Assembly (NCBI GenBank): GCA_007694015.1
Contig: RECO01000154.1
Span: forward strand, 1 to 42,611
DNA from: Geminicoccaceae bacterium
GTDB lineage: Bacteria; Pseudomonadota; Alphaproteobacteria; Geminicoccales; Geminicoccaceae
Direction: 5' to 3'
Length of the DNA stretch: 42,611 nt
The notes under the pieces are model-generated. The model did no database searches and had not been told where the DNA came from. It saw only the letters and a program-made list of their open reading frames with translations. The translations under genes and the position numbers were made by a program. Positions 8,010 to 15,420 of this stretch are shown piece by piece (position 1 is the first letter of the stretch; each line of letters opens with the position of its first letter).

Positions 8010-8912
8010 TCACCCTGCAGCGGCTTGTCCGACGAGGGGCGCCCAGCTGCGCAGCCGCTCCGCGCAATGCGCGCCGTCGACGTGGAAGTGCGGCGGCAAC
8101 TCGCACAGCAACACCGTCTCCGGTTTGACGGCCAAGCGCGGCAACAGGCGCTCGAACGGGATGTCGCCATAGCCCAGCGGCAGGTGCAGATCGCCGAGCC
8201 CGAAGGCCACGTCCTCGGCGCCGCTGAAGCCCCTGACCGTGGCCGGCAGGCCGAAGCTGTCGTGCATGTGGAGGTGGCCCGCAACGGTCGCGAAGCGTTC
8301 GACTTCGGCTTCGAAGTCGAGGCCGTTGAAGGTGCAGTTCAGATAGGCATGGCTGAGGTCGAGGCAGCCCACCACGTTCGGGTGGTCGACCGCTTCGATC
8401 TCCGCCGCCAGCCGGGCCGGGTTCGCCGTGTAGCTGTCGGGACCGGTGGGGTAGAGCGTTTCGAGGGCGAGCTTCACCCCGGCCTTCGCGGCCACGTCGC
8501 CGAGTTGGCGCAGGGCTTCGCGCTCGCGCGCGTGCAGGTGGTCCAACTCCGGCTGCGGCCGGCGCTGGACGACGCCCGTATGCAGCACGAGCACGGTGGC
8601 GCCGACCGCATGGCAGATGTCGAGATAGGCCGGCACCACGCGGCGAAACAGCGCATCGTGGCGCGGGTCCATGAAGTTCACGGCCAAGGGGCCGTGGGCC
8701 GTGTAGCGCAGGCGATGCTTGGCGCAGACCCGTTCCAGTTCACGCAGCCGCGGCGCGTAGGGCCGTCCCGCGACGACGAGGTCCATCGCGCAAAGCGAAA
8801 GCTCGGCGAAACCGGCACCCAACTCGGCGATCCGCGCGAGATCGCCATCGAGCCCGCCCGTGTCGCGGTGTTGCGAGGTGGAAAAGCCGAAGCCGGCGAC
8901 GTTGTTGGGCAA
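8010..8912 (-). CDS. Sugar phosphate isomerase/epimerase-like TIM-barrel protein
   Basis: A 300-residue protein of the AP endonuclease 2 / xylose isomerase-like TIM-barrel family. Metal-ligand type residues occur at the ends of successive strands: YTAHGPLAVNF, VLVLHTGVV, LALETLYPT, VVGCLDLSHAYLN, HLHMHDSFG and the late Glu in LLCELPP. Members isomerise or epimerise sugars or act as dehydratases; the substrate here is unknown. Start is TTG at 8912 behind GGGAGAGGGG. It follows the Nudix gene by 12 bases in the pyrE run, so it is probably in one operon. It ends just before the structured RNA region, with a GGCATCC/GGATGCC hairpin at 7979-8007 downstream of its stop. Confidence 0.75.
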   Translation of the reverse strand: MPNNVAGFGFSTSQHRDTGGLDGDLARIAELGAGFAELSLCAMDLVVAGRPYAPRLRELERVCAKHRLRYTAHGPLAVNFMDPRHDALFRRVVPAYLDICHAVGATVLVLHTGVVQRRPQPELDHLHAREREALRQLGDVAAKAGVKLALETLYPTGPDSYTANPARLAAEIEAVDHPNVVGCLDLSHAYLNCTFNGLDFEAEVERFATVAGHLHMHDSFGLPATVRGFSGAEDVAFGLGDLHLPLGYGDIPFERLLPRLAVKPETVLLCELPPHFHVDGAHCAERLRSWAPLVGQAAAG

Positions 8913-8924
8913 TACCCCTCTCCC

Positions 8925-9437
8925 TCAGCGAGCGACCGCGTCCCTGTGACGCAAAACGGCCCAGCGGTCTACCGCGTGGCTCAGGCTGGCGAGCGCCGTT
9001 TCCAGCGGCAGCCAGTGCACGACGTGGCCGGGTTCGGTGGGCGGGCCGAGGGCGGCCTCGATGGTAATCGCGTGATAGCGGCAGAGCTTGTGCCGTGGCG
9101 GTGCGCCGTCCTTCGGGTCGTAATAGTGGCGGGCATGGCCGAGAAACGCGCCGACCAGGATGGCGTGGCCGGTTTCCTCCAGCGCCTCGCGGACCAGGGC
9201 CGCTCGTGCATCCTCACCCGGATCGATGCCGCCGCCGGGCAGCAGGCGATAGCCCTCGTGATCGACCACCAACAACCGCCCCGCCTCGTCGAAGCCGAGC
9301 CCGTAGACGACCGGTCGGTCACGCCAGCCGAGACGGGGGTCGTGGTCGCCGAATACCGGCACGTCGTGGAAGGGCGGGGCGGCGGGCGGGCTCACTCGTA
9401 CACCTTCGGGCTCGTGGCTCAGGAGCGGGCCGTTCAC
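8925..9437 (-). CDS. Nudix hydrolase
   Basis: A 170-residue protein with a perfect Nudix box, G-x5-E-x7-REALEETGH, in the middle. The box binds divalent metal for cleavage of nucleoside diphosphate-linked compounds. The flanking beta-strands ([31 protein letters not shown]) fit the fold; ADP-ribose or nucleotide-sugar pyrophosphatase activity is possible but cannot be assigned. The reported GTG at 9437 overlaps the pyrE stop as GTGA, which suggests translational coupling. A GTG at 9395 behind GAAGG is an alternative start. The open frame continues far upstream through pyrE in another frame and that part is not real. Confidence 0.85.
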   Translation of the reverse strand: MNGPLLSHEPEGVRVSPPAAPPFHDVPVFGDHDPRLGWRDRPVVYGLGFDEAGRLLVVDHEGYRLLPGGGIDPGEDARAALVREALEETGHAILVGAFLGHARHYYDPKDGAPPRHKLCRYHAITIEAALGPPTEPGHVVHWLPLETALASLSHAVDRWAVLRHRDAVAR

Positions 9438-10126
9438 CCCTTGCCACCATGCGCCGCCGACCAGCGGATCGGGTCGTTCAAGAAACCCTCGATCTCGTCC
9501 AGAATTTCGGGGGCGAACACCGCCTGCAGGCGCGCTTCGGCCAACAGGTCGTGCCATGTGGCGAGCGTGTGCAGCCGCAGCCCGGCGTTGCTCAGGGTCG
9601 CCAAACTGTGGGGAAACACGCCGAAATAGAACACGACGAAGACGTGCTCGACGACCGCCCCCGCCTCGCGCAGTGCATCGGCGAAGGCCAATTTGGAGAC
9701 GCCGTCGGTGGCGAGGTCCTCCACCAGCAACACGCGCTGGCCTTCGCGCAGGTTGCCCTCGATCCGCGCGTTGCGGCCGAAGCCCTTCGGCTGCTTTCTG
9801 GCGTAGAGCATCGGCAGCATCAGCTGGTCGGCGAGCCAGGCGGCGAAGGGAATGCCGGCCGTTTCGCCGCCGGCCACCGCGTCGAACGCCTCGTAGCCGA
9901 TCGTCTCCTGCACCTGGGCTGCCGCCACCTTCATCAATTGCCGGCGCAGGCGCGGATAGGAGATCAGCCTGCGGCAGTCGATGTAGACGGGGCTCGCCCA
10001 GCCGGAGGTGAACCGGTAGGGCGGATCGGGGCGGAAGCTGACGGCGTCCACCTCCAGCAACATGCGGGCCGTGGTCCGAGCGGCGTTCTCTACCATGGAT
10101 CGGTGTCTTTCTGGTTCGAAGCGCAT
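9434..10126 (-). CDS. pyrE: Orotate phosphoribosyltransferase
   Basis: A 230-residue enzyme that joins orotate and PRPP to make OMP in de novo pyrimidine synthesis. [20 protein letters not shown] is the conserved N-terminal segment. The PRPP-binding loop reads [15 protein letters not shown], a variant form of the usual VEDVxTTG motif. [15 protein letters not shown] and [12 protein letters not shown] provide the flexible catalytic loop. Start at 10126 is the first ATG; an ATG at 10096 (MVENAART) fits shorter homologues equally well. It is divergent from pyrC with about 80 bases between, so the two pathway genes may share a control region. It is translationally coupled to the Nudix gene downstream. 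Confidence 0.92.
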   Translation of the reverse strand: MRFEPERHRSMVENAARTTARMLLEVDAVSFRPDPPYRFTSGWASPVYIDCRRLISYPRLRRQLMKVAAAQVQETIGYEAFDAVAGGETAGIPFAAWLADQLMLPMLYARKQPKGFGRNARIEGNLREGQRVLLVEDLATDGVSKLAFADALREAGAVVEHVFVVFYFGVFPHSLATLSNAGLRLHTLATWHDLLAEARLQAVFAPEILDEIEGFLNDPIRWSAAHGGKG

Positions 10127-10206
10127 GACTGGTACCCGCAGCGACCGCGTCTGGCCAGTGGCGCCGGCCGCGCGCAGCTGCTAGCCGATGCCCTAAAGGA
10201 GCTGCC

Positions 10207-11256
10207 ATGGCCCGCACGCTGACCCTCCCCACCCCCGACGACTTCCACCTCCATCTGCGCGATGGCGCCATGCTCGAGGCCGTGTTGCCGGCCACCGCCC
10301 GCGTCTTTGCCCGCGCCATCGTCATGCCCAATCTGGTGCCGCCGGTGGTGACCACGGCCGATGCCGTGGCCTATCGCCAGCGCATCATGGCAGCTTTGCC
10401 CGAAGGCATGGCCTTCACGCCCCTGATGACCGCGTACCTGACCGAGGCCACCGACCCCGACGACCTGGAGCGCGGCTTCGGCGAGGGCGTGTTCACCGCG
10501 GTCAAGCTCTACCCGGCGCACGCCACCACCAACTCGGCGCACGGCGTGGGCGACCTGCGTACCGTCTATCCCGTGTTCGAGCGCCTGGAGCGGATCGACG
10601 GCATCCTGTGCATCCACGGCGAGGTGACCGACCCCGAGGTCGACGTGTTCGACCGCGAGGCCGTGTTCATCGAGCGCACCCTCGCCCCCCTGCGCCGCGA
10701 CTTTCCCAACTTGCGGATCGTCCTGGAGCACGTGACCTCCAAGGCCGGCGCCGACTTCGTCGAAGCGGCCGACGACCGGCTCGGTGCCACGGTGACGCCG
10801 CAACACCTGATGGTCGACCGCAACGCCATGCTGGTCGGCGGCATCCGCCCGCACCTCTACTGCCTGCCGATCCTGAAGCGCCGCCGCGACCGCGACGCGC
10901 TGCGCCGCCTCGTCGAAATCGGCTTTCCCCGCCTGTTCCTCGGCACCGACAGTGCGCCCCATGCCCAGCACCTGAAGGAAAACGCCTGCGGCTGCGCCGG
11001 CTGCTATTCGGCCCCGGTGGCGTTGGAGGCCTATGCGCAGGTGTTCGACGAGATCGGCTGCCTCCAGCGCCTGCCCGACTTCGCCAGCCGCTTCGGCGCC
11101 CGCTTCTACGGCCTCGCCGCCAATGCCGGCACCGTAACCCTGGTCGAGGAGGCGTGGACCCCGCCCGAGCAGATCGTCGTTGGCGGTGACGTCGGCACCG
11201 TTCGCCCGTTGCTCGCCGGTGAGGTCGTCCGCTGGCGGGTGGCCGACCGCCCTTGA
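10207..11256 (+). CDS. pyrC: Dihydroorotase, class II
   Basis: A 349-residue enzyme that closes carbamoyl-aspartate to dihydroorotate in pyrimidine synthesis. Metal ligands are all visible: His14 and His16 in FHLHLRDG, the Lys100 that becomes carboxylated in TAVKLYPAH, His137 in CIHGE, His175 in EHVTSK and Asp248 in GTDSAPH. Length equals the E. coli class II enzyme. AAAGGAG precedes the ATG. Its stop overlaps a TTG start of the DMT transporter gene (TTGA), so the two are probably co-translated. Confidence 0.95.
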   Translation: MARTLTLPTPDDFHLHLRDGAMLEAVLPATARVFARAIVMPNLVPPVVTTADAVAYRQRIMAALPEGMAFTPLMTAYLTEATDPDDLERGFGEGVFTAVKLYPAHATTNSAHGVGDLRTVYPVFERLERIDGILCIHGEVTDPEVDVFDREAVFIERTLAPLRRDFPNLRIVLEHVTSKAGADFVEAADDRLGATVTPQHLMVDRNAMLVGGIRPHLYCLPILKRRRDRDALRRLVEIGFPRLFLGTDSAPHAQHLKENACGCAGCYSAPVALEAYAQVFDEIGCLQRLPDFASRFGARFYGLAANAGTVTLVEEAWTPPEQIVVGGDVGTVRPLLAGEVVRWRVADRP

Positions 11257-12188
11257 GGCTGGCGAAGGATCGTCTCGACGTCTTTGCCATGCTGGTCTTG
11301 TGCGTGCTCTGCCTCGCCTGGGGGCTGAACACGGTCGCCATCAAGGTTGCGAACGAGGGGATCCCGCCGGTCGTCCAGGCCACCCTGCGCTCGTTCCTGG
11401 CGGCCGTGCTCGTCGGGCTCTACGCCCGCTGGCGCGGTATCCCCTTGTTTCGCCGCGATGCCTCGACCGTGCCCGGCATCGCCTGCGGCGTGCTGTTCGG
11501 GCTCGAGTTCGTCGCCTTCTACGTCGGCGTCGACGGCACCACCGCCGCCCGGGCCATCATCTTTCTCTACACCATGCCGTTCTTCGTCGCCCTCGGTGCC
11601 GCCATCTGGCTGCCGAACGAACGGCTGCGCCCGGTCCAGGTGCTGGGCCTCGTCATCGCGTTCATCGGCATGGCGTTCGGCCTCGCCGACGGCTTCCAAT
11701 TCGGCGGCGGCACGCTTGGGGCCGACCTCGCCTGCGTGCTGGGTGCGGTGCTCTGGGCCGCGACGACCATGGTCATCCGCACCACCGCCCTCATGCGCGA
11801 AAGTGCGGAGCGTATCCTCTTCTACCAGCTCGCCTACTCGGTCCCGATCATGGCGCTCTGCGCACCGCTCTTCGGCCCGCTCGGCCTCACCGAGCCGACC
11901 CCGCTCGTCTGGCTCGCTCTGGCCTACCAGGTCGTCATCGTGGTGGCGGTCACCTACCTCGTCTGGTTCTGGCTGATCACCCGTTATCCGGCATCGCAGC
12001 TCACGAGTTTCACCTTCCTCACGCCGCTCTTCGGCGTCGCCTTCGGGGCCCTGCTCCTCGGCGATCCGATCTCGGTGCTCCTGGCGCTCTCCCTGCTCGG
12101 CGTCGCGCTCGGCATCTACCTCGTCAATCGTCCCCCCAAAACCGCCACCGCCGGGGGGCGAGGTGACGCGCGCCAGCCAAGCGTCTAG
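11253..12188 (+). CDS. DMT/EamA family transporter
   Basis: A 311-residue inner-membrane protein with about ten membrane segments in two EamA repeats. The first repeat starts at LVLCVLCLAWGLNTVAIKVA and the second near LGADLACVLGAVLWAATTMV. The family exports amino acids, metabolites or drugs; no substrate can be named. The start is uncertain: a TTG at 11253 overlaps the pyrC stop, and an ATG at 11289 would remove 12 residues before the first membrane helix. A few basic residues (RLAKDR) before the first helix fit the longer form. Confidence 0.85.
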   Translation: MRLAKDRLDVFAMLVLCVLCLAWGLNTVAIKVANEGIPPVVQATLRSFLAAVLVGLYARWRGIPLFRRDASTVPGIACGVLFGLEFVAFYVGVDGTTAARAIIFLYTMPFFVALGAAIWLPNERLRPVQVLGLVIAFIGMAFGLADGFQFGGGTLGADLACVLGAVLWAATTMVIRTTALMRESAERILFYQLAYSVPIMALCAPLFGPLGLTEPTPLVWLALAYQVVIVVAVTYLVWFWLITRYPASQLTSFTFLTPLFGVAFGALLLGDPISVLLALSLLGVALGIYLVNRPPKTATAGGRGDARQPSV

Positions 12189-12232
12189 GTTAACGCCATC
12201 AAAGGCCAAAACCGTTCGAGGAGGATCCCGAG

Positions 12233-13015
12233 ATGTTGAAGCGCAAGGTTGCCGTCGTGACCGGCTCGACCAGCGGCATCGGCAAGGGAATCGCCGAACG
12301 TCTGGCTGCGGCCGGCTGCGACATCGTCCTCAACGGCTTTGGCGAGGAAGCCAAGATCGAGGCGCAGCGCCAAGCCGTCGAGGCCGAATTCGGCGTCCGC
12401 TGCCGCTACGCGCCCAGCGACGTCACCAACCCCGAGCAAGTCGAAACGATGATCGCCGAGGCGAACGACGACCTCGGCAGTGTCGACATCCTCGTCAACA
12501 ATGCCGGCATCCAGTTCACCTCATCCATCCAGGACTTCCCGCTCGACAAGTGGAATGCGGTGATCGCAACCAACCTCTCCGCCGCCTTCTTCACCACCAA
12601 AGCCGTCCTGCCGCAAATGTACGCCCGCAACTGGGGCCGTATCATCAACATCGCCTCGGCCCACGGCCTCGTTGCCAGCGCCGAAAAGGCCGCCTACGTC
12701 GCCGCCAAGCACGGCATCGTCGGCTTGACCAAGGTCACGGCCCTCGAAAGCGCCAAGACGGGCGTCACCTGCAACGCCATCTGCCCCGGCTGGGTGCTCA
12801 CGCCCCTGGTTCGAGCACAGATCGAGAAGCGCGCCGAAAGCAAGGGCACCAGCGTCGAAGAAGAAAGCCAAGCACTGCTCAGCGAAAAGCAGCCCAGCGG
12901 CGAGTTCGTCACCGCCCACCAACTGGGCGAACTCGCCGTATTCCTGTGCAGCGACGCCGCTTCCCAAATGCGCGGCCACGCGCTTTCCGTCGACGGCGGT
13001 TGGACGGCGCAGTAG
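12233..13015 (+). CDS. bdhA: 3-hydroxybutyrate dehydrogenase
   Basis: A 260-residue short-chain dehydrogenase that interconverts D-3-hydroxybutyrate and acetoacetate with NAD. It has TGSTSGIGKG for the cofactor, NNAGIQ, and the catalytic set Ser142, Tyr155, Lys159 in ASAHGLVASAEKAAYVAAKH. NAICPGWVLTPLV is the diagnostic segment of the bacterial 3-hydroxybutyrate dehydrogenases. GAGGAGG about 9 bases before the ATG sets the start. With phaZ at 27.3 kb and phaC at 38.5 kb it would let the cell use stored polyhydroxybutyrate. Three hairpins of the composite repeat follow the stop. Confidence 0.93.
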   Translation: MLKRKVAVVTGSTSGIGKGIAERLAAAGCDIVLNGFGEEAKIEAQRQAVEAEFGVRCRYAPSDVTNPEQVETMIAEANDDLGSVDILVNNAGIQFTSSIQDFPLDKWNAVIATNLSAAFFTTKAVLPQMYARNWGRIINIASAHGLVASAEKAAYVAAKHGIVGLTKVTALESAKTGVTCNAICPGWVLTPLVRAQIEKRAESKGTSVEEESQALLSEKQPSGEFVTAHQLGELAVFLCSDAASQMRGHALSVDGGWTAQ

Positions 13016-13031
13016 GAAGGAAAGCAGAAAG

Positions 13032-13130
13032 CCAAGGGGGCTTTTGGCCCCCCAGGTGAGTTGGAAGACCAAGGGGGCTTTATGCCCCCCAGGTGAGTTG
13101 GAAGACCAAGGGGGCTTTATGCCCCCTTGG
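13032..13130 (+). repeat. 37-bp tandem repeat of terminator-like hairpin
   Basis: Two full 37-bp units start at 13032 and 13069, and a third partial unit at 13106. Each begins with CCAAGGGGGCTTT and holds a GGGGGC/GCCCCC hairpin; the linker CAGGTGAGTTGGAAGA is identical between units. Only the third hairpin has a full CCTTGG closing pair. It is a local expansion of the first hairpin of the composite repeat and could give three successive transcription stops after bdhA. Confidence 0.9.
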
Positions 13131-13228
13131 AAACCCCCGAGCCGAAACCAGCGGCGACAGGGCAAGCCCTGTCGCCGCTGGTTTCGGCCACTTTTCCAAG
13201 TGGCGGCGCAGCCGCTCGGGGGTCCTAG

Positions 13229-13341
13229 TGCAGCGGCGCAGTCGGACTAATCACGTCCTACTGCGCCAAAGCTGCACGATTCCATGGAGTTAGTGCATCA
13301 ACGGCGCATCCGGAGCGGAACGCTCCGAATGCGCCTGTGCA
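13229..13341. mobile_element. Candidate 113-bp MITE inserted in composite repeat
   Basis: The ends are imperfect inverted repeats: TGCAGCGGCGCA at 13229-13240 and TGCGCCTGTGCA at 13330-13341, matching at 10 of 12 positions. CTAG flanks both sides (13225-13228 and 13342-13345). The uninterrupted equivalent at 27115-27145 has one CTAG, so a duplicated target is seen directly. Read as a TA duplication inside CTAG, the inverted ends extend to 13 bases with 11 matches. The interior is two hairpins (13229-13276 and 13291-13345) and has no coding capacity. Some IS630- and IS5-related elements target such sites, but no transposase is in the window, so the family is open. Confidence 0.7.
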
Positions 13342-13394
13342 CTAGGGGGCCAAAAGCCCCCTAGCCCTTGGTTTTCCTTGTTGGGGAATTGACC

Positions 13395-14411
13395 ATGACG
13401 ACCCTGGTCACCGGCACCGCCGGGTTCATCGGCTACCATACGGCCGAACGGCTGTTGGCACGGGGCGAGCCGGTGGTCGGGGTGGACGTGGTCAACGCCT
13501 ACTACGACCCCAGCTTGAAGGAGGCGCGGCTGCAGCGCCTGGCGGCCAAGGCGGGGTTCAGCGAGGCGCGGATCGACATCGCCGACGCCGCGGCCTTGAC
13601 CGCCATCTTCGCCGCGCATCGGCCCAAGCGGGTCATCCATCTGGCAGCGCAAGCGGGTGTACGGTACTCGGTGGAGAACCCAGGCGCCTACATCGACAGC
13701 AATCTGGTGGGCTTTGCCAACATCCTGGAAGGCTGCCGCCACCACGGCGTCGAACATCTGACCTACGCGTCGACCAGTTCGGTCTACGGCGCCAACCAGG
13801 ACATGCCGTTCAGCGAGCGGCACGGCGTCGGGCACCCGTTGAGCCTCTATGCGGCAACCAAGCGGGCCAACGAGTTGATGGCCCACACCTATGCCCATCT
13901 CTACGCGCTGCCCTGCACGGGCCTGCGCTTCTTCACCGTCTACGGACCCTGGGGGCGGCCGGACATGGCGCTCTTCAAGTTCACCAAGGCGATCCTCCAG
14001 GGCCAGCCGATCGAGGTCTACAACCACGGCCAGATGCAGCGCGACTTCACCTATATCGACGACATCGTCGAGGGCGTGATCCGCGCCAGCGACCAAGCGG
14101 CCGAGGTCGAGGCGGCCTGGGACGCAAGCGTGCCGCACCCCGACCCGAGCCGGAGCGGCGTCGCGCCCTACCGCATCTTCAACATCGGCCGCGGTGCGCC
14201 GGTGCAACTCATGGCCTACATCGAAACGCTGGAAGCCAAGCTCGGCAAGCAAGCGACCTACCACATGCTGCCGATGCAGCAGGGCGACGTCAGCGCCACC
14301 TTCGCCGACACCAGCGCCCTGGACGCCGCCGTCGGCTACCGCCCGAGCACCCCCATCGAGGTTGGCGTCGGTCGCTTCGTCGACTGGTATCGGGCGTATT
14401 ACGCCGTGTGA
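13395..14411 (+). CDS. NAD-dependent epimerase, likely UDP-glucuronate 4-epimerase
   Basis: A 338-residue extended short-chain dehydrogenase. GTAGFIGYH binds NAD, and the catalytic set is Ser/Thr near 127-129 (STSSVYG), Tyr152 and Lys156 (LYAATK). FFTVYGPWGRPDMALFKF is the hallmark of UDP-glucuronate 4-epimerases, which make UDP-galacturonate for lipopolysaccharide or capsule. The ATG at 13395 is used because the Rossmann strand begins there; nine further open codons upstream have no support. It is isolated, with no other envelope-sugar genes beside it, and is preceded by the repeat region. Its stop faces the SDR gene stop across copy C of the repeat. Confidence 0.88.
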   Translation: MTTLVTGTAGFIGYHTAERLLARGEPVVGVDVVNAYYDPSLKEARLQRLAAKAGFSEARIDIADAAALTAIFAAHRPKRVIHLAAQAGVRYSVENPGAYIDSNLVGFANILEGCRHHGVEHLTYASTSSVYGANQDMPFSERHGVGHPLSLYAATKRANELMAHTYAHLYALPCTGLRFFTVYGPWGRPDMALFKFTKAILQGQPIEVYNHGQMQRDFTYIDDIVEGVIRASDQAAEVEAAWDASVPHPDPSRSGVAPYRIFNIGRGAPVQLMAYIETLEAKLGKQATYHMLPMQQGDVSATFADTSALDAAVGYRPSTPIEVGVGRFVDWYRAYYAV

Positions 14412-14454
14412 TCACAGGCAGCCGCCGCAGTCGCTCATCGATCCCGAACCCGGA

Positions 14455-14523
14455 AGGTCGGCCGCCAAGTGGCGACGGCGATAGCCGTTGCCTGGGGGTC
14501 GTAGGGGGCCAAAAGCCCCCTAC
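14455..14523 (-). repeat. Composite intergenic repeat, copy C (partial)
   Basis: On the minus strand, just after the SDR stop, there is a 9-bp hairpin GTAGGGGGC (arms 14515-14523 and 14501-14509). CGACCCCC follows, then an imperfect palindrome GGCAACGGC-TAT-CGCCGTCGCC and CACTTGG, matching the order of the fuller copies. The 3' half (GGGGGT arm and last hairpin) is missing. It lies in the 132-base gap between two convergent genes and could end the SDR transcript. Confidence 0.7.
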
Positions 14524-14543
14524 ACCTTCAACGTCTTCCCGCC

Positions 14544-15314
14544 TCAGTGGAGCCACAAGCCACCGGTGACGTTGAGGCCCTGGCCGGTCATGTAGGCGCT
14601 CTCGTCGGAGGCCAGGAACGCGGCGAGCTTGGCCACGTCCTCGGGGTAGCCGGGGCGCTGCAGGGGGATGGCCTTCAGCCGCTCGGCGGCCGGTGGCAGG
14701 CCCAGGCTGGCGGCGGCGGCTTCGCTCTCGTCGCGCATGGCGGTGTCGACGATCATGCCGGGGCAGATCGCGTTCACGGTGACGCCCGAGCCCGCGACCT
14801 CCAGGGCGAGGGCTTGGGTCAGCGCCAGGATCGCGAATTTGGAGGCCGCATAGGCGCCGTAGTACGGCACGGCTTTCTTGCTCAGCCACGAGCCCATGTT
14901 GATCACGCGGCCACGCCCCCGTTCGACCATGCCCGGCACCACCGCCTGGCAGCACCAAAGCGTGCCGTCGGCGTTGGTTTGCAGGGTGGCATGCCAGTCT
15001 TCGGGCGTCGTCTCCAGGACCTTGGCGAAGCGCAGAATGCCGGCGTTGTTGACGAGGATGTCGGCCGGGCCGAGCGCCGTCTGCAACTGGTCGAGGGCGG
15101 GCTTCACCTCTGGCCTGACGGCCACGTCCGCGGTGACGATGGCCGCCTTCTGGCCGCGGGCGCGGATCGCCTCGGCGACCTCTTCCAAAGGGTCGCGCCT
15201 GCGGCCCAAAAGGCCCACGGCGCAGCCTTCCTCGGCGAGCCTTAGCGCCACGGCTCTACCGATGCCGCTGCCGGCACCCGTGACCAACGCGACCTTGCCG
15301 TCCAGGCGGTACAT
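14544..15314 (-). CDS. Short-chain dehydrogenase/reductase
   Basis: A 256-residue classical SDR. VTGAGSGIGRA binds the cofactor, NNAGIL follows, and Ser142, Tyr155 and Lys159 (MGSWLSKKAVPYYGAYAASK) form the catalytic set. NAICPGMIVDTAM and the C-terminal GQGLNVTGGLWLH are normal for the family. The motifs do not give a substrate. It follows a 30-codon ORF by 3 bases and the agmatinase-family gene by about 106, all on the minus strand, so the three should be one transcript. A role with that ureohydrolase in degrading a guanidino compound or its aldehyde/alcohol product is only a guess. Confidence 0.88.
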   Translation of the reverse strand: MYRLDGKVALVTGAGSGIGRAVALRLAEEGCAVGLLGRRRDPLEEVAEAIRARGQKAAIVTADVAVRPEVKPALDQLQTALGPADILVNNAGILRFAKVLETTPEDWHATLQTNADGTLWCCQAVVPGMVERGRGRVINMGSWLSKKAVPYYGAYAASKFAILALTQALALEVAGSGVTVNAICPGMIVDTAMRDESEAAAASLGLPPAAERLKAIPLQRPGYPEDVAKLAAFLASDESAYMTGQGLNVTGGLWLH

Positions 15315-15317
15315 GGC

Positions 15318-15410
15318 TCAGCCGGCTGCCAACAGCGGGGCAGGGTTGGCGGCGACGAAGCGGGCTTCGGCATCGGGGAGCGCGGGGTCCAGGTTCAGGT
15401 TGCGGCGCAT
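15318..15410 (-). pseudogene. 30-codon ORF, probable remnant of a class III aminotransferase N-terminus
   Basis: Between the agmatinase-family gene and the SDR gene lies a 30-residue ORF. It has an ATG 6 bases after GGAGGGGG and a TGA 3 bases before the SDR start. Its core, DPALPDAEARFVAANP, resembles the N-terminal segment common in aspartate/glutamate-semialdehyde class III aminotransferases, where it continues into several hundred more residues. Here the similarity stops after about 22 residues and is followed by APLLAAG and the stop. The simplest reading is an internal deletion that left the start region. A short leader peptide coupling translation to the SDR is the alternative. Confidence 0.5.
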
Positions 15411-15420
15411 GGCCCCCTCC

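Larger units (their letters stand above)
13032..13364 (+). repeat. Composite intergenic repeat, copy B (full, interrupted)
   Basis: Downstream of bdhA come three GGGGGC-type hairpins (starts 13032, 13069, 13106). A cloverleaf-like domain follows: outer stem ACCCCCGA (13133-13140) with TCGGGGGT (13216-13223) around three hairpins. The first is a perfect 23-bp inverted repeat (13141-13163 with 13166-13188), the second CCACTT/AAGTGG (13188-13203), the third CGGC/GCCG (13204-13214). A last hairpin CTAGGGGGC/GCCCCCTAG (13342-13364) reads in the opposite direction to the first three. A 113-bp insertion at 13229-13341 separates it from the cloverleaf. This 379-base gap between bdhA and the epimerase has no gene. 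Confidence 0.85.

Noticed and set aside
8925-10355. 476-residue fusion of the Nudix protein with an upstream domain
   Set aside because: The N-terminal 300 residues are pyrE and its upstream region read in another frame; the Nudix protein starts at or just after the pyrE stop.
13032-13130. Regular 37-bp repeats as a CRISPR array
   Set aside because: The units are directly contiguous with no variable spacers, and no cas genes are present; the unit is a terminator-like hairpin plus a constant linker.
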